Shown here one piece after another: positions 10,850 to 21,213 of a DNA stretch of 64,000 nucleotides. The stretch is from Lichenostomus cassidix. Taxonomy: Eukaryota; Chordata; Aves; Passeriformes; Meliphagidae. A program made the position numbers and the translations under genes. The notes beneath the pieces are model-generated. The model was not told the origin of the DNA. It did not search any database and worked only from the letters and a program-made list of their open reading frames with translations. The stretch's first letter is position 1. Every line of letters starts with the position of its first letter. Location: contig CM039182.1 of assembly GCA_008360975.2 (NCBI GenBank), forward strand, positions 144,712,656 through 144,776,655, read 5' to 3'.

Positions 10850-11155
10850 TCTTTCTTTCTTTTCTTTCTTTTCTTTCTTTTCTTTTCTTTCTTTCTTTCT
10901 TTCTCTCTCTCTCTCTTTCTCTCCTTCTCTCCTTCTCCCTTTCTCTTTCTTTTCCTTCCTTCCTTCCTTCCTTCCTTCCTTCCTTCCTTCCTTCCTTCCT
11001 TCCTTCCTTCCTTCCTTCCTTCCTTCCTTCCTTCCTTCCTTCCTTCCTTCCTCCTTCCTTCCTTCCTTCCTTCCTTCCTTCCTTCCTTCCTTCCTTCCTT
11101 CCTTCCTTCCTTCCTTCCTTCCTTCCTTCCTTCCTTCCTTCCTTCTTCCCTCTCT
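10850..11155 (+). repeat. 306-bp polypyrimidine microsatellite, (CTTT)n/(CT)n then (TTCC)n
   Basis: No purine occurs on the plus strand between 10850 and 11155. It starts with CTTT/TTTTC units, passes through a short CT-rich block near 10903-10940, and then runs as about 190 bp of (TTCC)n from about 10953 to 11144 with one phase break near 11051. Long open frames in several phases on both strands (Pro-Ser-Phe-Leu or Lys-Glu-Gly-Arg repeats) are artefacts of the repeat. Such mirror-symmetric tracts can adopt triplex (H-DNA) structure and are length-polymorphic. Confidence 0.97.
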
Positions 11156-11156
11156 G

Positions 11157-13124
11157 TTTGCATTACAAAATAAGGTGCCTGTTGGCACAGAGATTAAAGA
11201 AGTTAACAAGTGTTAAAGAGGAAGACAGAAGATGGTTTCAGAGTTCCTCGTTTGAGAACTCAGCTCCAGTGTTTTGGAAGGAATTTCCAGCAGCACTAAA
11301 TAATTAGCTGTTGTACCAGCCAGAACAGAGCTCATCTTCACAGCTGTAATTACTGCATGCTTCTGCCACCACAGATATTACCATTAACCCTGCATGTGAA
11401 TCATCATCTAATTTATTGTCTGAGTTGAGAGCAATTCTGTCTTTCCAGTTGAAAATTTGCAGCAGTGTTTTATCATGTTAATCTTCAGGTTATGATCTCT
11501 CCTCCATATGCATGGATTGCCTTCCCAGATGGAGCCTAACCAGAGCAACTCTGCTCTCAGGCTTCATTTGACAATTCTGGACTTTTTCCAAAAAGCACAG
11601 CCAATCTTTGTTTCCATGCATAATGAAGAAGTTCATTTAGCAAGAACTGGTATTATGAGCACAGAAGGAAGGATATTCTGGGAGATACAAGATGCTGAAA
11701 AGGCTAATTATTATCATTTCGAAAAAGAGAAGAGCTCTGTATGATATTCTGACCACACAGTGGACAAATGTCCATGATGCCAACCTACTGTGGGTGAATC
11801 TGCAAATTTCTACCACCACATCAAGTTCTGAGACTCCAAAAAGTGTGGCATGGGCCTGTGTCTCATGAATGTAACTCAGTGAAAAATCACAGTATAAGAT
11901 GAGGTGTAAACACTGTTACTTGATATAATATTTCTACAGGAAATTTGTACAAAACTAACTTTTTAATTCAAAAAATGTCATGTCTACTAAATTGTGGGGG
12001 TTTTAATGGAAAATGCTAGTTATCATTTTAAGTTAGTTTCAACTGAAGTTAGAAATTTAGTGCCAATTTCTTCTGATATAAATTCATTTGTCTAATTGAT
12101 ATTGTCTAATCAATATTTTGTTATAAGGAATTAAAAATGCAATGGTTTTTTTCTCGTTTCTGTGTGGGTCTGTCTGAGTAAATGATGCTTTCCCACAAGT
12201 GAGCAAAGCAAGTTCTCCTGGATATTAAAATACTTAAAAATATAGATGAGGCTGAAAATGAGAACATAAACGGCCATGAATATGAGTTTCAAATTAAAAT
12301 CTGTGAGTGACTGACAGAAGAGGCAAATGAGTCAATGATAATATGGTTAAAGAAAATAGCAAGGTATTAAAAAAGCCCATCCTAAGAAAAATGAACTGAT
12401 GGGATTTAGAATTGTAAATGAACTACAGATGAAACTACACATAGTGAAGAAGTATCCATGATTTAAAGTAGTAAGGGTAGAATAACAAAAAAGCATAGGA
12501 TTGTAATGGTAATAAAGCCAAGCATAGGATTTTAATAGTTATGAAACAAAGAATAGGCTCTTCAAATTAAGCATTTTTCAAAAAGTAGGCTCAAGTAACT
12601 TGCCCTCATGTTGTTTTCAAAGAATTAGTTAATCAGCTTCATAACTGAGTTTATCTGAACCCATTTTTAGAAACAGGGAAATTCCCACATTCTGGGAGAT
12701 TATCTGGATAATATAAAAATAATCTCTATAATATAAAAATATAATATTCCACAGAGCCAGATATCAGGCAGTCAGATGTAAATCCCTACTGAAATAATGC
12801 CAGAAGTAATAAACTAAGCTATTGTTTCCTTTTCTATCTTTAGTGATAACATTCAGTTCACCATCACTTTTTGTAAAACAGGCTTGATCAAAAAAAACCT
12901 CAGCTCCCTTTTTTCTTGTTTAAAAGTAAAACATTGGTGTTACCCATAAAGGTAGCTGGTGTGGCTAGCTTTCTCTCTTCCATTTGGATGAGTACCACAT
13001 AGAGTTTTGTTAAAAGTAATTTATTTAATGAGAATAGAAGAAGGACGTATTAGGTATTAAACATAGGGCACAGAAAGTTAAAAATCTGGATTTTGAAAGG
13101 AAAACATTCAGGATATTCCTCTCT
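11157..13124. other. unannotated AT-rich non-coding stretch
   Basis: No gene or repeat family recognised. It contains an imperfect 29-bp tandem duplication (listed) and AT-rich low-complexity sequence near 12710-12752 with repeated ATAATATAAAAATA motifs. Confidence 0.45.
12492..12549. repeat. imperfect two-copy tandem repeat, period 29 bp
   Basis: AGCATAGGATTGTAATGGTA at 12492 and AGCATAGGATTTTAATAGTT at 12521 head two adjacent 29-bp units that agree at roughly three quarters of positions. Confidence 0.75.
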
Positions 13125-13330
13125 GGGTACACCAGGAGTTAATCAATGGCCCAGTGTTATTTGACGAGGGTAGGGGGGAAGAGGAGGAGAAATGATGGTA
13201 GGGACCAACTAATGAAATTTTCCTGCAAAATTTGCAGCTGAGAAAAATTTGTGAAGTAGCAAATGATAAGAGAACATGAGGCTATTACAGTCTGACCTGG
13301 AGTGCTTGAAGAAATTAGTGAAAAGCCACA
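13125..13330 (+). mobile_element. possible ancient CR1 ORF2 fragment
   Basis: Weak colinear resemblance to the CR1 region around the reverse-transcriptase active site: GGCCCAGTGTTATTTGA near 13149-13165 (CR1: GGGCCCAGTNCTGTTCAA), AAATTTGCAGCTGA near 13228-13241 (CR1: AAATTTGCAGATGA, the 'KFADD' codons), and GTCTGACCTGGAGTGCTTGA near 13291-13310 (CR1: GAGAGACCTGGACAGGCTGG). The DD pair is not preserved in translation. The order and spacing are right, but identity is low and chance similarity is possible. Confidence 0.35.
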
Positions 13331-16300
13331 TAACAAGTTTTATCACAGACTGTGGTCCTGCACACTTTACACATTGTGTTAAGATGGGGCTTTTGTGGGG
13401 AAAGGCACTGTAGCCTGAGACATTTGCAATTAATTACACTGTTAAAGACATTCATTTGGATCACTGGTGACTGGTAGGCACATGTGAAGGGTGGCTTATT
13501 CTTGTCCCCCAATCAAAGGTGCTTAATTAAAGATGAATCAACTAATTTCTGTAGAAACCCCTCTCTGACTGGAGAGGGCATTGCATGATCTGCTTAGACT
13601 AGAAACTAATGGCTAATATTAGGAGAAGTTAATCCTAACATTTTCCTTAGAAATAGAAGAGACAGAGTTATAGGTTACTCATAAAGTTAAGGATGGAATG
13701 AAACTCCTTGAGCATTGGCACTGGCATTATCTAATTTTCTTCCTCAGACTTCAGGTAAATGGATCCCCAAAAGTCTCACATTGTACCAGAAGTCAAACCA
13801 AGGACTGAAATGATTGAATAAACTTTTCTAGATCTAATCTGCAGGAAATTCTTGGAGCCAGGGCCACACCACAGGAAGAACAGATCCCCTGTACATCTCC
13901 TCAGTGGATGTTTTTAGGCCTCTCTGTCCACACTCTCAGTATTAGATTCCTCCATTATTCTGTGCTACATATTTTTATTCCCATCCCTCTTTACAGAGAA
14001 AATCTGCCTTATCGTTTACTCATTCCTCTCAACCACTGCAGAGACTCCTGTCTCTCTTAGACATCTCTATTTTTTGGCATTCATTTGGGTTAAGAAATAG
14101 AAAGTTTTCCAAAGAGAGATTTAATTATGCAAAGTCTGCGACTGCGAAGGAAAAATAGTTGAACAGAATTATCTGCAGTGTTTATTATACCTTCCAGAAA
14201 CATGCTACAGAACTGAAGAAAAAGGAGAAGTGTAAAATTTATTATCTTCCACAGAAAAAAACCTGAACCAAAACAACCAACCAAACTAGCAACAAACAAA
14301 CAGATCTGGGGTTTTACAATATGCAGCTTTTCTTCACTTTATCCAATTAGAATAGTATTTTTAACCTTATTGTCTGTGGCAGAATCCTGTATCAGTAAAA
14401 TATTGAATTTCTTTTTTTGAGGTAATCAGAAGTTTAAATAACAGTATAGCCTTTTGTAAAATTATTAATAGCACAAAACTGAAAAGAAAACCCTTCAAGC
14501 ACTTGTGTTGTTTTTTTTTTCCTTTTAATTTTGTCAGCTTTTTGCACACCTTGTAAATTTAGGAACTAACCACTGGGTTATTTTAAATTCTTTTTAGTCC
14601 TATCCCAAACCAACTTATCCTAGAGAAAAATCTGACCTTCTAAAAAAGTAAAGTCTCTTTATGAATTAAGATGCTATTGTTTCTCTTGGAAAAAACAACC
14701 CTTCTAACAATACCTACTTACACTGCTCAACTCTTCAGAACAGTGATTTACAGACACAAAATTCCTCTCTTAGCAAGACCACCACTGAAGCCAAATGAAC
14801 CAATGGTATTCAGGACAACAGCAGAATTTAATCATTATTTGAAAGGAAATTTGAAAAGAAAGCAAACAAAAAAGAACCTTCAGTGTATTTTACATAAATC
14901 ACGATAAAGATTCTTTTCTAAATTCACCTTTTAAGAACAACTGAAAATTAAATCCTTTATTAAACCAAACACAAGCTTAGTTTCTCATATTTATCTGAAT
15001 TATCTCGACTTTGTATTCCTAAAAGATTATTTCTAATCAAGTTGTAGCTTTCATGGCAAGACACTCTTGTAGTCTTTGGGGCACATTATTCTCTCAGTGA
15101 CATGGATACAATTCAGTAAAACTCAATAGAAATTAGTGGTATTGTGCTGAATCTACTCTAATCTGGCCAAAAAATCTAGAATCTAAACTTTGGCATGCTA
15201 CAAAGACAACAGCAGGAATAACTTCACAGATTTCAGTTCATAACACAGATTTTCTATCTTTCAGTTGCAGACCACAAAGGCTTTTGTTAAGCAAAGATAC
15301 ACAGTCCTGATGCTCACAAATTGAGTTTTATTTGAAGGCTGTTGATTTGCCTCATTGTCTCTGGACAAGAAAAGATGTCAAACTTTTCCATTATGAGAAG
15401 TAGCACTTTTCAAAAATATGAGTTGAACACTTGGCACTTTTCCATCCTGATTTTTCTGCTCTGCATTAGCAACAGTCCAACATGCATCTGCTCAAGGGGG
15501 ACTGCAGCAAGATTTGTACATATAAGTCAGTTTTTGCAGCTTTGCTTTTATTCAGTCAGGCTCCAAGACAGTCTACAGGGAGTAAAAACTGCAGCACTCT
15601 GAGGGTAAATAACAGCCAACCAACTTTGTATTTGCCTGTGAAGATCTGTTTCAATCCTTTGGGAGGATTTGTTTACGAAAAAGTTACTCTCTTGTTTTCC
15701 AACTATACAAGTTGGTCTAATAAAACAGATTATAGCTGCCTCTAATTCTTGTTTTGCCAATGTCCTTGGACCATCATGGCTGTAATAGCCATGACAAAAG
15801 CAGGATATAAACTCCTTTTGTTGGGGCCCAGTGACAGCACAGGGGGCAGTAGGAACAAACACAGGATGTTCACACGGGACATTAGGAAATTGTTTTTTCA
15901 CTTGCAGGGTGATTGAGCACTGTTACTGGTCCAGAAAACTTATAGAGTCTCCATCCTGGGAAATATTCCACAGCTGTCTCTGGCAGGAGAACTAAATGCT
16001 TTAGGGAAAATGAGAATGGAGAAAAGTTACCACTGTCTCATGGTCTCAAGTAACACCATCTGAGTCCTCTTCCATTCTCCTACTCTTAGCCAGTTTTGAC
16101 AACTCAGGTACATATAACTTAACTAAAGAATGACTTTGCACATAGTTTGGATATTTCCTTACTGTAATTTGCATTAAGAGTCACTACATTTTTTTCATCC
16201 AAAGCTGTTGTTGCAAGTCTTTTACCTTTTACCTCTCCATATTTTAGGAATATGAAGAGGCAAACATACTGAGTCTCTCCTTTATACCAAAATCCTCAAT

Positions 16301-16494
16301 CTCATTTCATTTTCCTCAAAATCTATATTCTAGGGTTTTTCGATGAATAAAATCTGACATATAGCTCCAGACATCCAAAGTCGGGAGCACTGGCAAAAGT
16401 CAGATTAAAAAAAAGAAAATCTGAATAGTTTAATGGATTCCAAACACATGGTTTTTATTGGAAAGTTCCAGAATGTTTAGTTTTGGACAGGATC
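13331..16494. other. unannotated non-coding stretch
   Basis: About 3.2 kb without recognised elements. A minor hairpin occurs at 15774-15794 (TCATGGCT, 5-nt loop, AGCCATGA). The longest open frame, 117 codons on the minus strand (15548-15901), has no recognisable domain. Confidence 0.45.
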
Positions 16495-16866
16495 CACTCT
16501 TCAGAAGAGAAGGCTCTTGGGAAACCTTTTAACAAAGTTCCAGTGCCTAAGGGAGCTGCAAGAGAACTGGAGAGGGGTTTGTTTTAAAAGGACATGTAGG
16601 ATGAAGGGGAACGGCTTTATACTGAAAGAGGGGAGGTTTAGGTTAGATATAAGGAAGAAATCCTTTACTGTGAGTGTGGTGGGACACTGAAACAGGTTTC
16701 CCAGAGAAGCTGTGGACGCCCCACCCCTGAAGGTATTCAAGGCTAGATTACATGGGCTTTTGGGCAAACTGATCTAATGAAAGATGTCCCTGTCCATGGC
16801 AGGGGAGCTGGAACTTCATGATCTTTAATGTCCTTTCCAACCTTAACCACTCTGTGATTCTACTAT
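16495..16866 (+). mobile_element. CR1 LINE 3' fragment (end of ORF2 plus 3' UTR)
   Basis: It runs from the AGAAGAGAAGGCTCT ('EKRRL') region of ORF2, through AGAACTGGAGAGGGGTTTGT and GATATAAGGAAGAAATCCTT, to AGATGTCCCTGTCCATGGCA and CCTTTCCAACC...CTCTGTGATTCT at the terminus. It has stop codons and indels, is 5'-truncated, and ends at the proper CR1 3' end near 16866. The antisense 88-codon frame at 16501-16767 is a by-product. Confidence 0.92.
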
Positions 16867-17622
16867 TTTGTCCACCTTTGTGTTTAACCCAAAATGAGAA
16901 AGGTCTGTATGCCAACCTGCTTCCATCTCACTGGATAAAACAGTTCAACACACAACTTTGGGATTATTATTGCCTCCTTGTCAGCATAATCCCTGGTGTT
17001 TTTCTGCTGCACATCAACAAGGACTGTCCCTGGCAGTGTTATGTTTCAGAGACCCATCCCAAACAGCAGCACTGAGAAGATTTTGCTCTCTGCATCCTAA
17101 ATGCTCCTCTAATCCTGCTTTTCAGGTTACGCCCCTGTAGCAGGACGTTCCCCACCCCCCACCCCCCCCCACCTCTTTCTGCTCAGTTGTGGAAGAGAGA
17201 TGACTCCAGTTGGGTAACAGCCTGGCAGGGGTTATCTGTTGGTGCCGAAAGTCTAAGGCCTCTAACCATAACTCATATTTTGGAATAAAGAGAGAATGTG
17301 GAGAAACTAACAAAACTGTACTTGCTGATCACACAAGGTACTCTTTTATCCTATAAAAACTCACAGGTTTCCACAAAGGTAGAAGCTTTTCTACATGGAC
17401 ACTGGAGCATGAAAAAAAGCCTCTCCCCAGAGTCTGGACGCAGCTCTGTGGTAACTTCTTGCAGAATTGAGGGAAGATTCTGATGTATCCCAGCACCAAG
17501 ATTGGATTTTGGTAAGATCATTGGTTTCCTAAATTGTATTCTTCTTGCTAGCAATAATAAAAATAACAAGTACCTTTTGCGCACTGTATTCTTGGCTATC
17601 AGTAGTCTCCCTGTTTTGAGCA
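16867..17622. other. unannotated stretch with a C-rich tract
   Basis: Contains a C-rich low-complexity block at about 17149-17173 (CCCACCCCCCACCCCCCCCC...). No gene or repeat family recognised otherwise. Confidence 0.5.
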
Positions 17623-17628
17623 ATATAC

Positions 17629-17670
<42 letters not shown>

Positions 17671-17671
17671 T
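17623..17671. repeat. compound (AT)n(GT)n microsatellite
   Basis: Alternating AT units from about 17628 to 17649 pass directly into GT units to about 17671. The alternating purine-pyrimidine sequence could form Z-DNA or cruciforms and is probably length-variable. Confidence 0.95.
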
Positions 17672-17849
17672 TAGCTATGATTAGTTTTCATATATTGTGT
17701 ATTATATAAGTTATTTGGCTCCTTGTTCCATTCTCTCTTGTGTCTAATAAACAGCAATCCATTTTATATTAGACCTAATCAGCCGTCATTATAAGAACTT
17801 TCAAACTAGAGTGGGTTTCTGGGGTGCTGGTCACTCTAAATAGGTTAAC

Positions 17850-17880
17850 TGCCAGTTGTCGCAGGCCTAGGCAACTGGCA
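17850..17880. repeat. perfect 9-bp inverted repeat, 13-nt loop
   Basis: TGCCAGTTG at 17850-17858 pairs exactly with CAACTGGCA at 17872-17880. The loop holds TCGCAGGCCTAGG, which includes a palindromic core GGCCTAGG-like sequence. No neighbouring gene gives it a role. Confidence 0.85.
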
Positions 17881-18099
17881 AAAATCTATCATCCCTCTGT
17901 CTCCACTCATAACAACCCCCTATTTCAATTGGCTGTATAGATGTAGTTTATAATGACAGGAACCTCTAAGTAGTGCAGGTGATGTTGGCTTTTCTCACAC
18001 AAATTACGTGGGTGTGATGGACTGACACTACTGATGCCTATCCCAAAACTCTCACTGGCTTAAGCAAAGAATTCCACCTGCAGTGTTTAACCAAACTTT
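17881..18099. other. unannotated short stretch before the SINE candidate
   Basis: Nothing recognised. Confidence 0.5.
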
Positions 18100-18291
18100 T
18101 CGTGTGTAGCTCAGCTGGTTAGAGACTTCAAGGGTACATATTTCCTTGTAGTGTAGACAATTTGTCTAATGGGCATCAGAATACATCTTTGCTGCACAGG
18201 GACACTGAGAGGATTGATTAGGTAATAACTTGAAAGCACTCTACCAGTGAGCAGTGCTGTGCTATATAAATGCTAAGTATTGTTATTTTTC
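18100..18291 (+). mobile_element. probable ancient tRNA-headed SINE (CORE-SINE / MIR-like)
   Basis: The left end carries TGTAGCTCAGCTGGTTAGAG at 18105-18124, which matches the RNA polymerase III box A/D-arm of tRNA genes. The right end, GAGAGGATTGATTAGGTAAT (near 18208-18227), then AAAGCACT and GTGCTATATAAATGCTAAGT ATTGTTATT (near 18259-18287), matches the 3' tail shared by amniote CORE-SINE/MIR elements. The roughly 190-bp length fits. A box B (GGTTCGANNCC) is not visible, and the middle is too diverged to match by eye. The sequence shows both ends in the right order and spacing. The family assignment is an inference. Confidence 0.6.
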
Positions 18292-18582
18292 TTGCAAAAA
18301 CAGTTCAGAAGAATCTGACAGGTTCACAACTAAGCTCTAAAACATAAATACTAAGAAATGTCCATCTTTGATTTTGTAATACTACACATGGCACTTAAGA
18401 GAATATTATGATAGTATCACCTGAGAAGGCTTGTTATTTTTGGTGAGGTAGCAAACTACTGCAGCAAATGAGATTTGGTAAAGTATTTTCAGTGGTTTAC
18501 ATTTAAAGTGTAAGTCCTCCTTGGTTTTTTATTTCCCCTTGTACAGACGAAGGTTGTGTGGAAGGATGCAGCTTCAGGGTGC

Positions 18583-18742
18583 CCTAATTTCAGCTGGGAT
18601 AAAGATAATTCTCTTCCTAGTAGCAGGTACAGTGCTGTGCTTTAGATTTGGTATGTGAATAAGCTTGATAACAGTCTAATGTTTTAATTGTTGGTAAGCA
18701 ATATTTACCCCTAGTCAAGGAGTTTTCAATTTCTGAAGGGCT
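18583..18742 (+). mobile_element. LTR 5' (U3) fragment, avian ERVL-type family related to the LTR near 2 kb
   Basis: TTTCAGCTGGGATAAAGATA (from about 18588), TTCCTAGTAGCAGGTACAGT, GCTGTGCTTTAGATTTGGTA and CTTGATAACAGTCTAATGTT follow in order the U3 of the same LTR family, in the plus orientation. The match fades near 18735 at CAAGGAGTTTTCAATTTCT, just before a CR1 fragment. The promoter, R and U5 parts are absent. Confidence 0.65.
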
Positions 18743-18778
18743 ATGAAAATGGGGAATAGCCAGGAGGGAAAGCCATAC

Positions 18779-19173
18779 ATAGAGCAGCTGAGGTCACTTG
18801 GTCTGTTCAGCCTGGAGAAGTGGAGACTGAGGGGAGAGCCCACTGTGGTCTTCAGCATCTTCACAAGTGGAAGCAGAGAGGCAGGTACCAATCTCCCTCT
18901 GTTGATTAGTCACAGGACCCTTGGAAATGGCCTGAAGCTGACTCAGGGGAAGTTTAAGTTAGGTATCAGGAATAGGTTTTTCGCCCAGAGGGTGGCTGGA
19001 CACTGGAACAGCTCCCCAGGGAAGTGGCCACAGCACCAAGCCTGACAGAGCTCAAGAAGCATTTAGACAATGTTCTGAGGCACATGGTGAGATTCTTGGG
19101 ATTGTCCAGTGTAGGGCCAGGAGTTGGACTTTGATGATCTTTGTGGATCCCATCCAAATCAGGATATTCTGTA
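18779..19173 (+). mobile_element. CR1 LINE 3' fragment (end of ORF2 plus 3' UTR)
   Basis: The plus-strand frame reads [14 protein letters not shown], later RNRFFAQRVAGHWNSSPGKW, which is the CR1 ORF2 C-terminal pattern '[13 protein letters not shown]...IRKNFFT..VTEHWNRLPREVV'. The 3' UTR block CAGGAGTTGGACTTTGATGA and CAGGATATTCTGTA follows. This is a different CR1 subfamily ending from the copies at 16.5 and 29.6 kb. It is 5'-truncated and directly follows an LTR fragment. Confidence 0.9.
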
Positions 19174-19174
19174 A

Positions 19175-19313
19175 TAGTTTAAGAGGCATCTGGATCTGGC
19201 ACTGGGTAATGGTGGTCTAGTGGTTTAGGGGTTACACTGGTAGCACTCAGTTGCGGGTTGGATTTGATGATCTTCAATATCTTTTCCAACCTTGACAATT
19301 CTATGATTCTATC
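19175..19313 (+). mobile_element. second CR1 3' tail, immediately downstream
   Basis: GTTTAAGAGGCATCTGGATC, CTAGTGGTTTAGGGGTTACA, TTGGATTTGATGATCTTCAA and TTCTATGATTCTAT match a CR1 3' end of another subfamily in the same orientation. It starts within a few bases of the end of the preceding copy. Confidence 0.85.
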
Positions 19314-21101
19314 TAGTCAACAGAAGAAAAAAGGAAGCACCTACAAAAGATTGATGTCAGTTAGAGGCCTGAAATTAATATTTTGAACATATCATTCTCA
19401 CTGAGATTTCAGGTCTCTTCCAGCACTCTGGACTCTGCTGTGCAATCACACAATCCCAAGGGACAAGCTTTGTCCTAGGGCAGGTGTACACAGTGGCTTG
19501 GGGACCTGGAAGTGCACAGTCATGTTTCTGTAAGAAATGCCTGTGCCATGCAGAGATCTGTGAGTGAGACCTGCATTCAGTTTAGTCCTTAGGTTCACTT
19601 AGTGGAGGAAACAAAAGATGTTGGACTCTGGTAGGAAGGATTACCTCCAAGCCTCTCCATCCTTTGTACGATAGATGCACCATTCCTTCAAAGACAAAGC
19701 TGAACAGCTCCTGAACTGACTGAGAAAATGCTGCACATTGCAGCCCAGAATATTAAAGGGAACAGGGTTGTGGGGCTCTTCATGCATTTTTCTATAAAAC
19801 ACGCGATTTGGTGACTTCTTAATCAGTACTAAAGCTGTTCCAGTTTTGAGCCTGTGAATCTCTGTCAGAAGAGCAGAAGAGCCATCTGTAAGCTACAACC
19901 ACTCTGGTTCTAACCCTTGGTGTATTTAGGAATTACTAACACACACTTACATTAATCAGACTCATGGGCAGAACCCAGAGTAACAGTCTATCTTTGTGTC
20001 ATATCCTAGATCAAGACTCCCAGCCGATAGACAGTGACTACTACTGCAATTTTTATGCTGTAATGAGGATCCAGCTCTAATGATCCTCACTCCCATCTTC
20101 TATACTTTTATGTGCTCCGGTTGTAAAAAGTTCTGTCTATTTCCCAACATTGTTTTAACAGTTTTGTTTTCCTGTCTTGCTTCTCGGATATTACATAGAA
20201 TATTTTATTTTTTCCTGAAAAGTTATGCTTCCCCTGTGTGTGATACTGAATAATCATGCTTTAATCAATGCTACTAAATCTGAAGTATCTCTTGTGCTTC
20301 CAGGTATTGATTCTACTCTCTTCACTTTTTTATTTCTGTGAAACACTGCAGTATTTTCTGCATATGGGATCAATCTTTAGGCTCAGCTCTCTCTCCAATC
20401 ACCATCATTAAGATCATCCAGATGATCAGAAAAGACCCAGGCACATGAAATATTCTAAAGTCTTTTCCCATGCTGACAAAATTACATCTATGGTTGTAAA
20501 AAGTCAATTAAGTCTTTCCCATACACAAACTAAAATATTTTATATTCCATATTTATTTATATTGCTGCTTTTCCAGGTGTTATTGAGACTGGAATTCAGC
20601 TTACATTATTCAAATCAGACACTTGGTTCACCCATGTAGTTGGTTGCTCATCTGTGTCATTATTTCCAGCACAATGTCAAACATCAGAGAAATTATACTG
20701 GAACCTATGCTGGCCTCAGTAGAAATCTTGTTTTCACTGCTGACACAGGAAATCTAAAGCTGGACTCTGTGACAAACACTCCAGTACAAATTTACAGATA
20801 TATTTGGAGTTTCTGAAGATGTAGTTGAGTCCAAGCTTTGAATGGGGACAATCAGAGCTGTTGGGAAGAGTAATCTCATGGGACTGCAAAATCAATTTGA
20901 CCACTGTGGCTGTTCCACTGCATGTCCCTGCTTACCATGGCAGTGAGACCAGGGTGAGAGTTAATTAGGCAGGTAACAAGTTCATTAATGTAAACCCAGT
21001 GAAGACATCAGCATAGTGAGGAGAAAGTCTGAACTTGGTGTACTTGTGGAATGGGTTACCACTGAGAAACTGAAGCTTTTTAAGAATTAACACTGTTTGG
21101 T
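19314..21101. other. unannotated non-coding stretch
   Basis: No recognised repeat or gene in about 1.8 kb. Confidence 0.5.
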
Positions 21102-21213
21102 ACAGAACCACAGAATCATCAAGATTAGAAGGGATCTTCTTGCAATCATCTAGTCCAAACCCCTGTTCAAGCAGGGTCAGACAGAACAGGCTGCCCAGGA
21201 CCATGTCTGAGGA
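21102..21213 (-). mobile_element. CR1 LINE 3' terminal fragment
   Basis: On the plus strand ACAGAACCACAGAATCATCA, then AGATTAGAAGGGATCTTCTT, ATCATCTAGTCCAAACCCCT and CAAGCAGGGTCA...CTGCCCAGGACCATGTCTGA is the reverse complement of the CR1 3' UTR end. It is about 110 bp. Confidence 0.9.

Noticed and set aside
10780..11307. 175-codon plus-strand and overlapping minus-strand open frames
   Set aside because: Produced by the polypyrimidine microsatellite (Pro-Ser-Phe-Leu and Lys-Glu-Gly-Arg repeats), open in several frames on both strands.
18101..18172. tRNA gene
   Set aside because: Only the D-arm/box A region matches. There is no box B, anticodon arm or acceptor pairing. Better explained as the head of an old SINE.
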